Assembly (NCBI RefSeq): GCF_001425405.1
Contig: NZ_LMQP01000003.1
Span: 344,428 to 387,655, forward strand
Source of the DNA: Sphingomonas sp. Leaf412
GTDB taxonomy: Bacteria > Pseudomonadota > Alphaproteobacteria > Sphingomonadales > Sphingomonadaceae
Length of the DNA: 43,228 nt
Reading direction: 5' to 3'
The position numbers and the translations under genes were made by a program. The first letter of the stretch is position 1; each line of letters begins with the position of its first letter. Of this stretch, positions 15,928-25,539 are shown piece by piece. Under the pieces are notes generated by a model. The model saw nothing but the letters and a program-made list of their open reading frames with translations, did no database searches and was not told where the DNA came from.

Positions 15928-16946
15928 TTCCCCTTCCGTGCCGCGACGCCGATGGCGGGGAAGTCGGTGAAGAAACCGTCCACCCCCTGCGCCAGCGCCG
16001 CGCGTATCTCGCCCGTGATATCGCCATGTCCGCGCGGGTTCAGCCCGTGACGGAAGCCGGCGCGCACGAAATAATTCTCCGCCCGGTACGTCCACGGATG
16101 GACCCGCAGCCCCGCGGCATGCGCATCCGCGACCAGCGGCGTGGCCGCGTCGCCGTCCCACAGCATCGCCTTGTCGGGCCCGATGCCCCAGGCGTAACGC
16201 GCGACGTCGCGCAGCCCCGCGGGCGTCGTCATCGCGGCATAGCTGCCCACCGCGCCGTCCGCGGGCGCACCGTCCGCCGCGACAAGCTGGATCAGCCGCA
16301 GCCGCGTCATCCCCGCCAGCCGCTTCAGGTTCGCGACCTCGAACGACTGGATGAAGGCGGGCGCGTCCGGCGCGTCCCACCCCGCGGCATGCAGCGCGGC
16401 GACCAGCGGCGCGTCGGTCGGATGCCCGATCGATGCGAAATAGGTCGGATGCTTGGTTTCGGGATAGATGCCGACCCCCGCCTCCTTCGCCAGTGCGATG
16501 ATCTCCACCAGCGTCGGGATCGTCTCCTGCCCGTCGAAGGCACGGTTGTCGGGGCGCAGCAGCGGCAACCGCTCCCTCGCGCGCAGCGTCTTCAGCTCGG
16601 CGAGCGTGAAATCCTCGGTGAACCAGCCCGTCTGCCGCTTCCCGTCGATCTCCTTCGTCGTCCGCCGCGCGGCGAATTCGGGATGGTCGGCGACGTCGGT
16701 CGTCTCCGAAATCTCGTTCTCGTGCCGCGCGACCAGCACGTCGTCCTTCGTCGGGACCAGGTCGGGCTCGATCACGTCCGCCCCCTGCGCGATCGCCAGC
16801 CGGTACGCCGCCAGCGTGTGTTCGGGCCGCTCCCCGCTGGCGCCGCGGTGCGCGATGACGATCGGTGGGGACAGCGGGGACGGCATCGGCCTATCCTGCA
16901 TCGGCGCGCATCCGCTGACCAGCAGCGATGTGAGAATGGTTCGCAC
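15924..16946 (-). CDS. glycerophosphodiester phosphodiesterase, GlpQ-like lipoprotein
   Basis: GDPD enzymes hydrolyse glycerophosphodiesters, the deacylation products of phospholipids, to glycerol-3-phosphate and an alcohol. The metal and catalytic motifs are clear: IVIAHRGASGERPEHTLAAY, then GADVIEPDLVPTKDDVLVARHE, and IYPETKHP further on. The GlpQ-type length (~340 residues) and the insertion after the first motif point to the periplasmic subgroup. I place the start at GTG 16946, giving a lipoprotein signal MRTILTSLLVSGC; a GGGGG tract is nearby. An upstream ATG at 16999 on this strand is unlikely because it would lengthen the signal region. It is divergent from the paoA-like gene by 52 bases. 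Confidence 0.88.
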   Translation of the reverse strand: MRTILTSLLVSGCAPMQDRPMPSPLSPPIVIAHRGASGERPEHTLAAYRLAIAQGADVIEPDLVPTKDDVLVARHENEISETTDVADHPEFAARRTTKEIDGKRQTGWFTEDFTLAELKTLRARERLPLLRPDNRAFDGQETIPTLVEIIALAKEAGVGIYPETKHPTYFASIGHPTDAPLVAALHAAGWDAPDAPAFIQSFEVANLKRLAGMTRLRLIQLVAADGAPADGAVGSYAAMTTPAGLRDVARYAWGIGPDKAMLWDGDAATPLVADAHAAGLRVHPWTYRAENYFVRAGFRHGLNPRGHGDITGEIRAALAQGVDGFFTDFPAIGVAARKGK

Positions 16947-16998
16947 GGAAACCCCCGGCTTTCCCGGCGTTTGGCTATCGATACGAGGAAGACGCTCC

Positions 16999-17502
16999 AT
17001 GCATTTCACCATCAACGGCCAATCCCGCGAGGCCGACGTCGACATCCGCACGTCGCTGCTCGACCTGTGCCGCGAACATCTCGGCCTCACCGGCAGCAAG
17101 AAGGGATGCGACCACGGCCAGTGCGGCGCGTGCACCATGCTGGTCGACGGCCGCCGCATCAATTCCTGCCTGACGCTGGCGGTGATGCATCAGGATGACG
17201 ACATCGTGACGATCGAGGGGCTAGGGCAGGTCGGCAACCTCCACCCGATGCAGGACGCCTTCGTCCGCCACGACGGCTATCAGTGCGGCTATTGCACGCC
17301 GGGGCAGATCTGCTCCGCGGTGGGCATGCTGGACGAGGTCAGGAAGGGCTGGCCCAGTCACGTCACGGGCGACCTGACCGACGTCAGCCTCGACGACGGG
17401 GAGATCAGCGAGCGGATGAGCGGCAACATCTGCCGCTGCGCCGCCTATCCCAACATCGTCGACGCGATCCGTGAAGTGTCCGCCGCGGAGAAGGTCGCAT
17501 GA
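16999..17502 (+). CDS. paoA: aldehyde oxidoreductase [2Fe-2S] subunit (PaoA/YagT-like)
   Basis: This is the iron-sulfur subunit of a three-part molybdenum hydroxylase. The 167 residues hold a plant-type [2Fe-2S] site [21 protein letters not shown] (shown in part) and a second helical [2Fe-2S] site CGYCTPGQ ... [11 protein letters not shown]. These pass electrons from molybdenum to FAD. E. coli PaoA carries a Tat signal for periplasmic export, but this protein begins directly with [15 protein letters not shown], so export is not evident. The gene begins an operon with the FAD and Mo subunits, overlapping the next by ATGA. Confidence 0.9.
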   Translation: MHFTINGQSREADVDIRTSLLDLCREHLGLTGSKKGCDHGQCGACTMLVDGRRINSCLTLAVMHQDDDIVTIEGLGQVGNLHPMQDAFVRHDGYQCGYCTPGQICSAVGMLDEVRKGWPSHVTGDLTDVSLDDGEISERMSGNICRCAAYPNIVDAIREVSAAEKVA

Positions 17503-18464
17503 AGACGTTCGATTACGCCCGCGCCGACACCGTCGAGGCCGCGACGACCGGCGGCGGCCGCTTCATCGCGGGCGGGACCAACCTGCTCGACCTGATGAAA
17601 TTGCAGGTGGAGACGCCCGAGAAGCTGATCGACATCAGCCGCCTGGACCTGACGCATATCGAGGAGCGCGAGGACGGCGGGCTGACGATCGGCGCGCTGG
17701 TGCCCAACAGCGACCTCGCCGCCGATCCGCGCGTCATCGCGAAATACGAGGTGCTGAGCCGCGCGTTGCTCGCGGGCGCATCGGGGCAGTTGCGGAACAA
17801 GGCGACGACGGGGGGCAATCTGCTCCAGCGGACGCGCTGCTATTATTTCTACGACACCGCCGCGAACTGCAACAAGCGGGCGCCCGGATCGGGCTGCGAC
17901 GCGATCGGCGGGTTCAACCGCATCATGGCGGTGCTGGGCACCAGCGACAGCTGCATCGCGACGCACCCCGGCGACATGCCGGTGGCGATGCGCGCGCTCG
18001 ACGCCGTCATCGTCACGCAGCGGCCCGACGGCGACAAAAGGCGGCTGTCGATCCACGATTTCTACCGCCTGCCGGGCGACACGCCGCAGATCGAGACCGT
18101 GCTGGAGCCGGGCGAGCTCATCACCCATGTCGAACTGCCCGCCCCGCCGAAGGGGAAGCAATTGTACCGCAAGGTCCGCGACCGCGCGTCCTACGCCTTC
18201 GCGCTCGTGTCGGTCGCCGCGGTGATCGACATGCAGGACGGGACGATCGCGGGCGCGTCGCTCGCCTTCGGCGGGCTCGGCCCGATGCCGTGGCGCGACG
18301 CCGCGGTGGAGGCGGCGCTGGTCGGCAAGGCCCCCTCGACCGAGGTGTTCGAGGCCGCCGCCGCCGCGCTGCTGCGCGATGCGCGCGGTTTCGGCTCCAA
18401 CGATTTCAAGATCCCGCTCGCCCGCCGAACGCTGATCGCCTGCCTCCGGGATCTGACCGCATGA
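17499..18464 (+). CDS. paoB: aldehyde oxidoreductase FAD subunit (PaoB/YagS-like)
   Basis: The 321-residue FAD-binding subunit shows the FAD motif [15 protein letters not shown] and the CO-dehydrogenase flavoprotein layout. It also holds the insertion typical of PaoB, with Cys in [22 protein letters not shown] and [11 protein letters not shown], which in the E. coli protein binds an extra [4Fe-4S] cluster. It would receive electrons from the [2Fe-2S] subunit. Both ends overlap the neighbouring genes by ATGA (17499-17502 and 18461-18464), so all three subunits are made from one coupled transcript. Confidence 0.92.
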   Translation: MKTFDYARADTVEAATTGGGRFIAGGTNLLDLMKLQVETPEKLIDISRLDLTHIEEREDGGLTIGALVPNSDLAADPRVIAKYEVLSRALLAGASGQLRNKATTGGNLLQRTRCYYFYDTAANCNKRAPGSGCDAIGGFNRIMAVLGTSDSCIATHPGDMPVAMRALDAVIVTQRPDGDKRRLSIHDFYRLPGDTPQIETVLEPGELITHVELPAPPKGKQLYRKVRDRASYAFALVSVAAVIDMQDGTIAGASLAFGGLGPMPWRDAAVEAALVGKAPSTEVFEAAAAALLRDARGFGSNDFKIPLARRTLIACLRDLTA

Positions 18465-20704
18465 GTATCCTCGATATCTTCACGTCGCGCGACACCAATG
18501 CGCTGACGATGGACAAGCCGCACCCCGACAGCCTGCTCGACACGGGCGCGCAGGGGCTGATCGGCAAGCCGCTCGACCGCGTCGAAGGCCCGCTGAAGGT
18601 CGCCGGCAAGGCGACCTACGCCGCCGAATATCCCGCGGAGAACCTGGCGTACGGCGTCCTCGTCCGCGCGACGGTGGGCGCGGGGCGGGTGAAGGCGATC
18701 CACGCCGACGCGGTGCAGTCGATGCCCGGCATCATCGCGGTCGTCACCGACTATGCCGCCTTCATCCGCAATCCCGCGCAGGGCGGCGAGATGGCGGCGC
18801 CGGTGCAGGGCGTGGAGGACATCCAGTATCACGGCGAACCGATCGCGGTCGTCGTGGCGGAGGATTTCGAGACTGCGCGCGACGCCGCGACGCAGCTTCA
18901 GGTCGAATACGAATATGCCGAGGGCCGCTACGACTTCGACCGCCTTCGCGACGAAACCGACACGCCCCCCGACGGTCAGGTGCCCGCGCACAGCGAGCAG
19001 GGCGACCCCGACGGTGCCTTCGCCGCGGCGGCGGTGAAGATCGACGTGACCTATACGACGCCCAGCCAGAATTCCGCCGCGATGGAACCGCACGCCTCCA
19101 CCGCGGAATGGAAGGAGGACGGCACGCTCCTGCTCCACGGCGCCTACCAGATGGTCGCGAGCGATCAGGCGCAGCTTGCCGACGCGCTGGGCGTGAAGGC
19201 GGACAAGGTCCGCATCATCTCGCGCTACGTCGGCGGCGGGTTCGGCTCGAAACTGGGCATCGCCCCCGAAAGCGTCGCGGCGGCGATCGCGGCGAAGCAA
19301 TTGGGCCGCCCGGTCAAGATCGTGATGGCGCGCCAGCAGGTGTTCGACGCCACCGTGCGCCGCTCGAACACCGAGCAGAACGTGAAGCTGGGCGCGGACG
19401 CGGACGGGCGGATCGTCGCGCTGGTCCACGATTCGATCGTCTCCAACCTGCCGGAGGAGGATTATTTCGAACCCGTCGGCATCGGCACCCACTTCGCCTA
19501 TGCGGGCGAGAACCGGCGCATCAACCACGACATGGTCCGCCTGAACCGTACCGCGTCGGGATCGATGCGCGCGCCGGGCGAGGCCGTCGGGCAGATGGCG
19601 CTGGAATGCGCGATGGACGAACTGGCGGAGGCGACCGGCCTCGACCCGATCGAGCTTCGCCGCCGCAACGAGCCGCAGCAGGATCCGGAAAAGCAGATCC
19701 CCTTCTCCTCGCGGCAGATGATCCCCTGCCTCGACAAGGGCGCGGACCTGTTCGGCTGGGCGGCGCGCAAGCCCGCCGGGCAGGACCGGCGCGGCGAATG
19801 GCTCCACGGCATCGGCGTCGCCGCCGCGGTGCGATCGAACATGCTGATGAAATCGTCGGCACAGGTTACGCTGACCACCGACGGCCGCGCGATCGTCGAA
19901 ACCGACATGACCGATATCGGCACCGGCACCTACACGATCCTGGCGCAGATCGCGGGCGAGACGCTGGGCCTGCCGCTCGACCGCGTCGTCGTCCATCTGG
20001 GCGACGGCGCGGCGGCGCCCTCCGCCGGATCGGGCGGGTCGTGGGGCGCGGGATCGGCGGGATCGTCGGTATATCTCGCGTGCGAGATGCTGCGCGAACG
20101 GATCGCGAAGAAGATGGGGGTCGATCCTGAGGCGATGACGCTGAAGGATGGGCGCGTCATCGCGGAGAATCGCGCGGTCGACCTGACCGACCTCGTGGAC
20201 GAGAATATCGTCGTCACCGGCCAGATCGCGCCGGGCAAGCAGGAGAAGGCGTTCACGCAGGCCAGCTACGGCGCGCATTTCTGCGCGGTGAAGGTGAATG
20301 CGGTCACGGGCGAGGTGCGCGTCGAGCGGATGCTGGGCGTGTTCGCCGCGGGCCGCATCCTGAACGAGAAGACCGCGCGGTCGCAATGCCTGGGCGGCAT
20401 GACCTTCGGGATCGGCGCCGCGCTGACCGAGGATCTCGTCCACGACACGCGCAACGGGAAGATCGTGAACCACGACCTGGCCGAATATCACCTGCCCGTG
20501 AACGCGGACGTGCCGCAGCAGGAGGTCGTCTTCCTCGACGAACGCGACATCCACGCGAACCCGATCCATGCGAAGGGAATCGGCGAACTGGGCATCTCGG
20601 GCGCGGGCGCGGCGGTCGCGAACGCGATCTACAACGCATGCGGCGTGCGCGTGCGCGACTATCCGATCACCTGCGACAAGTTGCTGCCGGGGTTGCCGGA
20701 CTGA
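18461..20704 (+). CDS. paoC: aldehyde oxidoreductase molybdenum subunit (PaoC/YagR-like)
   Basis: This 747-residue subunit binds the molybdopterin cofactor and oxidises aldehydes to acids, with water supplying the oxygen. It has the xanthine-dehydrogenase large-subunit pattern: [20 protein letters not shown] at the start, [42 protein letters not shown] and the active-site Glu in [18 protein letters not shown]. The subunit order and lengths match PaoABC rather than xanthine dehydrogenase. The ATG at 18461 overlaps the paoB stop. No XdhC/PaoD maturation factor follows; the next gene is alr on the opposite strand. Likely substrates are aromatic or aliphatic aldehydes, by analogy only. Confidence 0.92.
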   Translation: MSILDIFTSRDTNALTMDKPHPDSLLDTGAQGLIGKPLDRVEGPLKVAGKATYAAEYPAENLAYGVLVRATVGAGRVKAIHADAVQSMPGIIAVVTDYAAFIRNPAQGGEMAAPVQGVEDIQYHGEPIAVVVAEDFETARDAATQLQVEYEYAEGRYDFDRLRDETDTPPDGQVPAHSEQGDPDGAFAAAAVKIDVTYTTPSQNSAAMEPHASTAEWKEDGTLLLHGAYQMVASDQAQLADALGVKADKVRIISRYVGGGFGSKLGIAPESVAAAIAAKQLGRPVKIVMARQQVFDATVRRSNTEQNVKLGADADGRIVALVHDSIVSNLPEEDYFEPVGIGTHFAYAGENRRINHDMVRLNRTASGSMRAPGEAVGQMALECAMDELAEATGLDPIELRRRNEPQQDPEKQIPFSSRQMIPCLDKGADLFGWAARKPAGQDRRGEWLHGIGVAAAVRSNMLMKSSAQVTLTTDGRAIVETDMTDIGTGTYTILAQIAGETLGLPLDRVVVHLGDGAAAPSAGSGGSWGAGSAGSSVYLACEMLRERIAKKMGVDPEAMTLKDGRVIAENRAVDLTDLVDENIVVTGQIAPGKQEKAFTQASYGAHFCAVKVNAVTGEVRVERMLGVFAAGRILNEKTARSQCLGGMTFGIGAALTEDLVHDTRNGKIVNHDLAEYHLPVNADVPQQEVVFLDERDIHANPIHAKGIGELGISGAGAAVANAIYNACGVRVRDYPITCDKLLPGLPD

Positions 20705-20711
20705 CCTGCTG

Positions 20712-20786
20712 CCACCGTTCGGCCTGAGCGAAGTCGAAGGCCATGCGCGGCGCATGTGCTTCGACTACGCTCAGCACGAACGGTGG
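20712..20786. repeat. long inverted intergenic repeat (family D)
   Basis: Two 28-base arms, 20712-20739 and 20759-20786, are almost perfect inverse complements around a 19-base loop. The arms read CCACCGTTCGGCCTGAGCGA... and ...TCAGCACGAACGGTGG. It fills the gap between the stops of the convergent paoC and alr genes and could serve as a two-way terminator. Confidence 0.75.
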
Positions 20787-21812
20787 TTAGGCCCACACCC
20801 GCGCGAACCTCTTCCCCAGCCCGGTCAGCAATTCATACTGGCTCATCCCCGACGCCGCCGCCGCGCGCGGCAGGTCGGGGTCGAACCGCACCCGGTCCCC
20901 CTCGCCGACGGCCGTAGTGCCCAGGTCGAGCGCGACGAGGTCCATCGATACCCGCCCGATCACCGGCAGCACCGCGTCGCCCGCGAACGCGCGGCCGCGA
21001 TCCGAGAAACCGCGCCAGTATCCGTCGGCATAGCCGAGGTTCACGATCCCCACCCACGTCTCCGCCGCCGCGATCCAGCAGGCGTTATACCCCACCGTCG
21101 CGCCCGCCGGCACCAGCCGCCGCTGCAACACCTCCGCCTCGATCGTCGCCACCGGCCGCACGACGTCGGCCAGCGCGGGGGAGGGGATGCCGCCGTACAG
21201 CGCCAGCCCCGGCCGCGTGAGGTCGAAGGCGTATTCGGCGCCCAGCGCGATTCCCGCCGAATTGGCCAGGCTCATCCGCCGCGCCCCCGTCCGCCCGCGC
21301 AGCGCGGCGAACGCCGCCAGCTGCCGCGCGTTCATCGCGCTGTCGTCGTCCGCGCAGGCGAGGTGGCTCATCAGCGTGTCGATGCTCAGGCCGTCGAGCA
21401 GCCCCGCCGCGATGTCGTCCGCCGATATGCCCAGCCGGTTCATGCCCGTGTCGACCATCACGTCGCACGCGCCCCCGTGCGCCGCGCGCCAGCGCGCCAC
21501 CTGCGCCGCGGTGTTCAGCACCGGCCGCACGCCGGGCAAAGCGATCGCCGCCATGTCGTCGGCGCGCACGCCGTGCAGCACGGACAGCGATGCGCCCGAC
21601 CCCGCCAGCGCCGCCGCCTCCGCCCAGGTCGCGACGAAGAAGTCGCGGCACCCCGCCGCCCGCAACCGCGCCACCACGTCGCGCGCGCCCAGGCCGTAGC
21701 CGTCCGCCTTCACCGCCGCGCCGCACGCCGCATCCCCGCTCATCCGCGCCAGCGCGCGCCAGTTGGCGACGAGTGCGGCGGTATCGAGCAGCAGACGGTT
21801 GGGCGCGGTCAT
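20787..21812 (-). CDS. alr: alanine racemase
   Basis: Alanine racemase makes D-alanine for peptidoglycan from L-alanine with PLP. The 341-residue protein has the PLP lysine in AAVKADGYGLGARDV (Lys35), the second base Tyr in VGYNACW, and the usual MVDTGMNRLGI, SLANSAG and RPGLALYGG blocks. The ATG at 21812 overlaps the stop of the upstream transporter gene as ATGA, so alr follows it in one transcript. The start is fixed by this overlap and by the normal N-terminal spacing to the lysine. Confidence 0.95.
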   Translation of the reverse strand: MTAPNRLLLDTAALVANWRALARMSGDAACGAAVKADGYGLGARDVVARLRAAGCRDFFVATWAEAAALAGSGASLSVLHGVRADDMAAIALPGVRPVLNTAAQVARWRAAHGGACDVMVDTGMNRLGISADDIAAGLLDGLSIDTLMSHLACADDDSAMNARQLAAFAALRGRTGARRMSLANSAGIALGAEYAFDLTRPGLALYGGIPSPALADVVRPVATIEAEVLQRRLVPAGATVGYNACWIAAAETWVGIVNLGYADGYWRGFSDRGRAFAGDAVLPVIGRVSMDLVALDLGTTAVGEGDRVRFDPDLPRAAAASGMSQYELLTGLGKRFARVWA

Positions 21813-23425
21813 CCCTGCGCGGTTAGCGCCTCGTCCCCGCCCGCGCCACCGCCACGATCGTCCCTCAGCCACACCGCGGTGACGATCAGCGCCATCAACG
21901 TCACGCCCCAGGTGTACCAGAGGCCCGCATACGGATCGCCCGTCTTGGCGACGATATACTGGCTGATGAAGGGCAGGAATCCGCCGAAATATCCCGTGCC
22001 CAGATGATAGGGGATCGACAGCGAGGAATAGCGGATCTCGGGCGGGAACATCTCCGCCAGCAACGCGGCGACCGGGCCGTAGGTGATGCCAGACAGCAGC
22101 GACATGCCCAGGATCGCCAGCAGGATCAGCGCGATATTCCCCGCCGACGGCACCACCTTCGCCAGATCGTATCCCGCGTTGCCGAGGGCGGCGTCCAGCG
22201 CGGCGGCGTCGGGCTGGCCGATGTCGGTCGATCCCACCGTCACGTGCGTCACGGCTCCGGCGGCGACGGTGTAGGGCACGCCCTTCTTCGACAATCGGTC
22301 CAGCAGCTTCCCGCACGCCGTCCCCTGTTCCTTCGCGAACGGGCTGTACGAACAGTCCGCGCCGTGGACGACCACCGGGTTCGTCGCCGCCGCGCGCGAC
22401 AGCGCCGGGTTCGCCGCCGATCCGATCGTCCAGAAGATCGGGAACAGCAGCAGCAACGTCAGGATATAGCCGACGACGATCGGTTTCTTGCGCCCCACCT
22501 TGTCGCTGACGTGCCCGAACAGCAGGAACCAGCCGACGCCCGCCAGCACGCCGACGCCGGTGATGAGCTGCGCGGTCGTCTCCTCCACCCGCATCGTCGT
22601 TTGCAGGAAGGACAGGACCGAGAACATCGCGGTGTACCAGATCACGGTCAGCCCCGCCGCGATCCCGAACAGCGCCACCAGCATCCGGCGCACGTTGCCC
22701 GGATAGGTGAAGCTGGCCTTCAGCGGATTGGCGACGCGCGTCCCCGCGGCGCGCATCTTCTGGAAGACGGGGCTCTCCGACAGCTTCAACCGCATCCACA
22801 GCGAGATCGCCAGCAGCGCGATCGAGAACAGGAACGGCAGGCGCCAGCCCCAGTCCTGCCACGCCGCCTCGGTCATCACCGCCTTGAAGAACAGGATGAC
22901 GGCGAGGCTGAGCAGGAACCCGCCGACCACGCCCGCCTGGATGAAGCTGGTGTAGAAGCCCGACCGTCCCTTCGGCGAATGTTCCGCGACGTAGATCGCC
23001 GCGCCGCCATATTCACCCCCCAGCGCCAGCCCCTGCGCGACGCGCAGCAGCAGCACGATCGCGGGCGCGGCGAAGCCGATCGTCGCCGCACTGGGCGTCA
23101 GGCCCACGCCCGCGGTCGCGACGCCCATGAGCGTGATCGTGACGAGGAAGGTGTACTTCCGCCCCAGCCGGTCGCCGAGATAGCCGAACAGCGCGGCGCC
23201 TAGCGGACGGAAGCCGAAGCCCACCGCGAACCCCGCCCATGCCAGCAACGTCTGCACCGCCTCGTTCCCCGCGGGAAAGAACGCGCGCCCGATGATCCCC
23301 GACGCGGCGAGCGTGCCGTAGATGAAGAAGTCGTACCATTCGAACACCGTCCCCAGCGCGGAGGCGGAGATGACGAGGCGGATGTCCTTGCCGCTCGGTT
23401 CGTCGGCGATCGTCGTGTCGGTCAT
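21809..23425 (-). CDS. MHS-family MFS transporter with periplasmic insert
   Basis: The 538-residue protein is a 12-helix major-facilitator permease of the metabolite:H+ symporter group, shown by GTVFEWYDFFIYG, RPLGAALFGYLGDRLGRKYTF, GLALGGEYGGAAIYVAEHSP and HVSDKVGRKKPI. Relatives carry dicarboxylates, proline, betaine or shikimate; the substrate is not predictable. A ~95-residue hydrophilic segment (about 337-430), with Cys358 and Cys371, interrupts the second half, longer than in ordinary MHS members. It is cotranscribed with alr, which suggests but does not show a link to amino-acid or cell-wall metabolism. Confidence 0.88.
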   Translation of the reverse strand: MTDTTIADEPSGKDIRLVISASALGTVFEWYDFFIYGTLAASGIIGRAFFPAGNEAVQTLLAWAGFAVGFGFRPLGAALFGYLGDRLGRKYTFLVTITLMGVATAGVGLTPSAATIGFAAPAIVLLLRVAQGLALGGEYGGAAIYVAEHSPKGRSGFYTSFIQAGVVGGFLLSLAVILFFKAVMTEAAWQDWGWRLPFLFSIALLAISLWMRLKLSESPVFQKMRAAGTRVANPLKASFTYPGNVRRMLVALFGIAAGLTVIWYTAMFSVLSFLQTTMRVEETTAQLITGVGVLAGVGWFLLFGHVSDKVGRKKPIVVGYILTLLLLFPIFWTIGSAANPALSRAAATNPVVVHGADCSYSPFAKEQGTACGKLLDRLSKKGVPYTVAAGAVTHVTVGSTDIGQPDAAALDAALGNAGYDLAKVVPSAGNIALILLAILGMSLLSGITYGPVAALLAEMFPPEIRYSSLSIPYHLGTGYFGGFLPFISQYIVAKTGDPYAGLWYTWGVTLMALIVTAVWLRDDRGGGAGGDEALTAQG

Positions 23426-23462
23426 CCGTTCGATCTTCTCCTTCGCTGCGCCGCCCGACCGC

Positions 23463-23526
23463 CCTCACCCTTCCGCGGCTTCGCCGCTCCCTCCCTCTCC
23501 CGCCGGGATAGGAGCACCGGGTGAGG
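23463..23526. repeat. GC-rich intergenic hairpin repeat (family A), copy 2
   Basis: CCTCACCC at 23463-23470 pairs with GGGTGAGG at 23519-23526, enclosing an inner hairpin GCGGC-TTC-GCCGC (23475-23487). The opening octamer is the same as at position 1. It lies in the divergent gap between the MHS transporter and the M48-like protease genes. Confidence 0.6.
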
Positions 23527-23622
23527 ACGGCCCGTGGCAGGCGGCACAGGCAGACGTTTCTCCCTACCTACCCCACCCGCCCGCGCTTGCAATCGCCCCG
23601 TGCATGCGCGACCCCGCGCGCG

Positions 23623-24603
23623 ATGATCCGGTTCCTCACCGCCCTCGCGCTCGTCGCCGCGTCGCCCGCGACCGCCGTGTCGCCCGATACCGCCCCGTAC
23701 GAGGGCCTGCGCGAACTCGACACCCGGCTGGCGCGGATCGCCTATCGGCTGGTCACCGCCAATGTCGCGCTGTGCCGGGAGCAGCAGCCGGTGCTGGGCC
23801 TGACCCTCCACGCCATCGACCAATATCCCGCCGCGGATGCGACCGCGGTGCGGCAGGTGTTCGGCTTTCCCGCGCCCGTCGCGGTCGAGCTGGTCGTGCC
23901 CGGCGGTCCCGCCGCCGCGGCGGGCGTGCGGGCCGACGACGGCGTGACCGCGATCGACGGCGTCGCGCTGCCGGTCCCCGCGCCGTCGGGGGACGTCACC
24001 GCCGCGACACGCGACGCCGCGCAGGCGCGCCTCGCCGCCGTCGCGCCCGGCACGCCGGTCGCCCTGTCGCTGCGGCGCGGCTCCATCGCGCAGGTCGCGA
24101 GCGTGCGGCCGGTCGCGGGCTGCCGCGCGGAGTTCGAGGTGCTGGCGACCACGAAGCTGGGCGCATCGTCGGATGGAAGGGTCGTGCAGGTCGGCGCGCC
24201 GCTGTTCCTGCGCTTCGACGACGAACAGATCGCGGTCGTCGTCGCGCACGAACTGGCGCACACGATCCTGCGCCACCGCATCCGGCTGGAGGCGGCGGGG
24301 GTGAAATGGGGCCTGCTCGCGCAGTTCGGCCGCAACGCGCGCCTGTTCCGCGAGACCGAGACCGAGGCGGACGTGCTCGGCGCTTTCCTGCTGCGCAACG
24401 CGGGCTGGGACGCGCAGGCGGCGGTGCGCTTCTGGCGGACGCAGGGAGCGAAGATCGACGGCGGCATGTTCCACAGCCGCACGCATCCGTCCGCGAAGGA
24501 CCGCGCCGCGACGATCGAACGCGCGCTCGCCGCGATGCCCGCCGCCGCGCCAATCCCCTACGCCCCGGCGATCCTGGCGCAGCGCGACGCGCCGTTGCAA
24601 TGA
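23623..24603 (+). CDS. periplasmic M48-like metalloprotease with PDZ domain
   Basis: The 326-residue protein has a signal peptide (MIRFLTALALVAASPATAVS), a PDZ-like region at ~85-165 (VELVVPGGPAAAAGVRADDGVTAIDG) and a zinc-protease domain with HELAH at 209-213 and the third ligand in ETEAD (Glu248). This order, PDZ followed by M48 catalysis, is found in a group of periplasmic peptidases of unknown substrate. The ATG at 23623 gives the signal peptide; the frame continues upstream to 23521 but only through repeat DNA. It may take part in envelope protein quality control, by analogy with BepA-type M48 enzymes. Confidence 0.85.
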   Translation: MIRFLTALALVAASPATAVSPDTAPYEGLRELDTRLARIAYRLVTANVALCREQQPVLGLTLHAIDQYPAADATAVRQVFGFPAPVAVELVVPGGPAAAAGVRADDGVTAIDGVALPVPAPSGDVTAATRDAAQARLAAVAPGTPVALSLRRGSIAQVASVRPVAGCRAEFEVLATTKLGASSDGRVVQVGAPLFLRFDDEQIAVVVAHELAHTILRHRIRLEAAGVKWGLLAQFGRNARLFRETETEADVLGAFLLRNAGWDAQAAVRFWRTQGAKIDGGMFHSRTHPSAKDRAATIERALAAMPAAAPIPYAPAILAQRDAPLQ

Positions 24604-24810
24604 CGCCTTCCAAAACATTGTAATAGAACGACAAAAAAGGACGCTGTCCTACATCCCGCGATCCTGCCATCGTCCCGCCCGACCGCCGTCGCCGACCGGT
24701 CGTCCCGATGCGCGCGATCCGCCCGACCGTGCGACCTTTCGTGACCTTTCGCCCCCGCCGGCCCCTCGACCCCGCTGGCGCCGTGGCGTGGTTCGCGGTA
24801 GCAGGCGCGC

Positions 24811-25539
24811 ATGACCAGTATCGGCATCTACGGTTCCGCCGGCCGCATGGGCCGCGTGATCGCCACCATCGTGGAGGCGGAGGGCGCGACCGTCGCGGGC
24901 GGCGTCGACGCGGGCGGCGATCCCCTGCCGCTGGCGCAGGCGGCCGACGTGCTGGTCGATTTCTCCACCCCCGCCGCGCTCGAATCGCACCTCGCCGCCG
25001 CGGTCGCGGCGCGCACCCCGATCGTGATCGGCACCACCGGCCTGACCGCGGCGCACCACGCGCTGATCGAACAGGCCGCCGATATCATTCCCGTGCTCCA
25101 GACGGGCAACACCTCGCTCGGCGTCACGTTGCTCGGCATCCTGGTGCGCGACGCCGCCGCGCGGCTGGGCGCCGACTGGGATATCGAGATCGTGGAGATG
25201 CACCACCGGCACAAGGTGGACGCCCCGTCGGGCACCGCGCTCCTGCTCGGCGACGCCGCCGCGGCGGGTCGCGACACGCGGCTGGGCGAGGTGCGGGTGG
25301 ACAGCCGCGCCGGCCTCGTCGGCGCGCGCAGCGAAGGCACGATCGGCTTCGCCAGCCTGCGCGGCGGCTCCGTCGTCGGCGACCATATGGTGGTGTTCGC
25401 AGGGGAGGGCGAGCGCATCGAACTGGGCCACCGCGGCGAGGACCGCTCGATCTTCGCCCGCGGTGCGGTGAAGGCGGCCCTGTGGCTCGCGGGCCGTGCG
25501 CCCGGCCGCTACGCCATGGCCGAGGTGCTCGGCCTTTGA
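24811..25539 (+). CDS. dapB: 4-hydroxy-tetrahydrodipicolinate reductase
   Basis: DapB reduces the dihydrodipicolinate precursor with NAD(P)H in the lysine and diaminopimelate pathway, which feeds the peptidoglycan. The 242-residue protein has the nucleotide-binding GSAGRMGRVIA, the VLVDFSTP and IGTTGL blocks, and the signature EMHHRHKVDAPSGTALLLG with catalytic His and Lys. The 207 bases upstream hold an AT-rich patch at 24611-24640, which may contain the promoter, but I cannot fix -35/-10 boxes. It overlaps nth at the stop codon. Confidence 0.97.
   Translation: MTSIGIYGSAGRMGRVIATIVEAEGATVAGGVDAGGDPLPLAQAADVLVDFSTPAALESHLAAAVAARTPIVIGTTGLTAAHHALIEQAADIIPVLQTGNTSLGVTLLGILVRDAAARLGADWDIEIVEMHHRHKVDAPSGTALLLGDAAAAGRDTRLGEVRVDSRAGLVGARSEGTIGFASLRGGSVVGDHMVVFAGEGERIELGHRGEDRSIFARGAVKAALWLAGRAPGRYAMAEVLGL

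Noticed and set aside
18191..20755. An 854-codon minus-strand open frame
   Set aside because: It is a shadow of paoC caused by high GC at third positions; it is rich in Arg/His/Asp and has no recognisable motifs, while paoC is clear.
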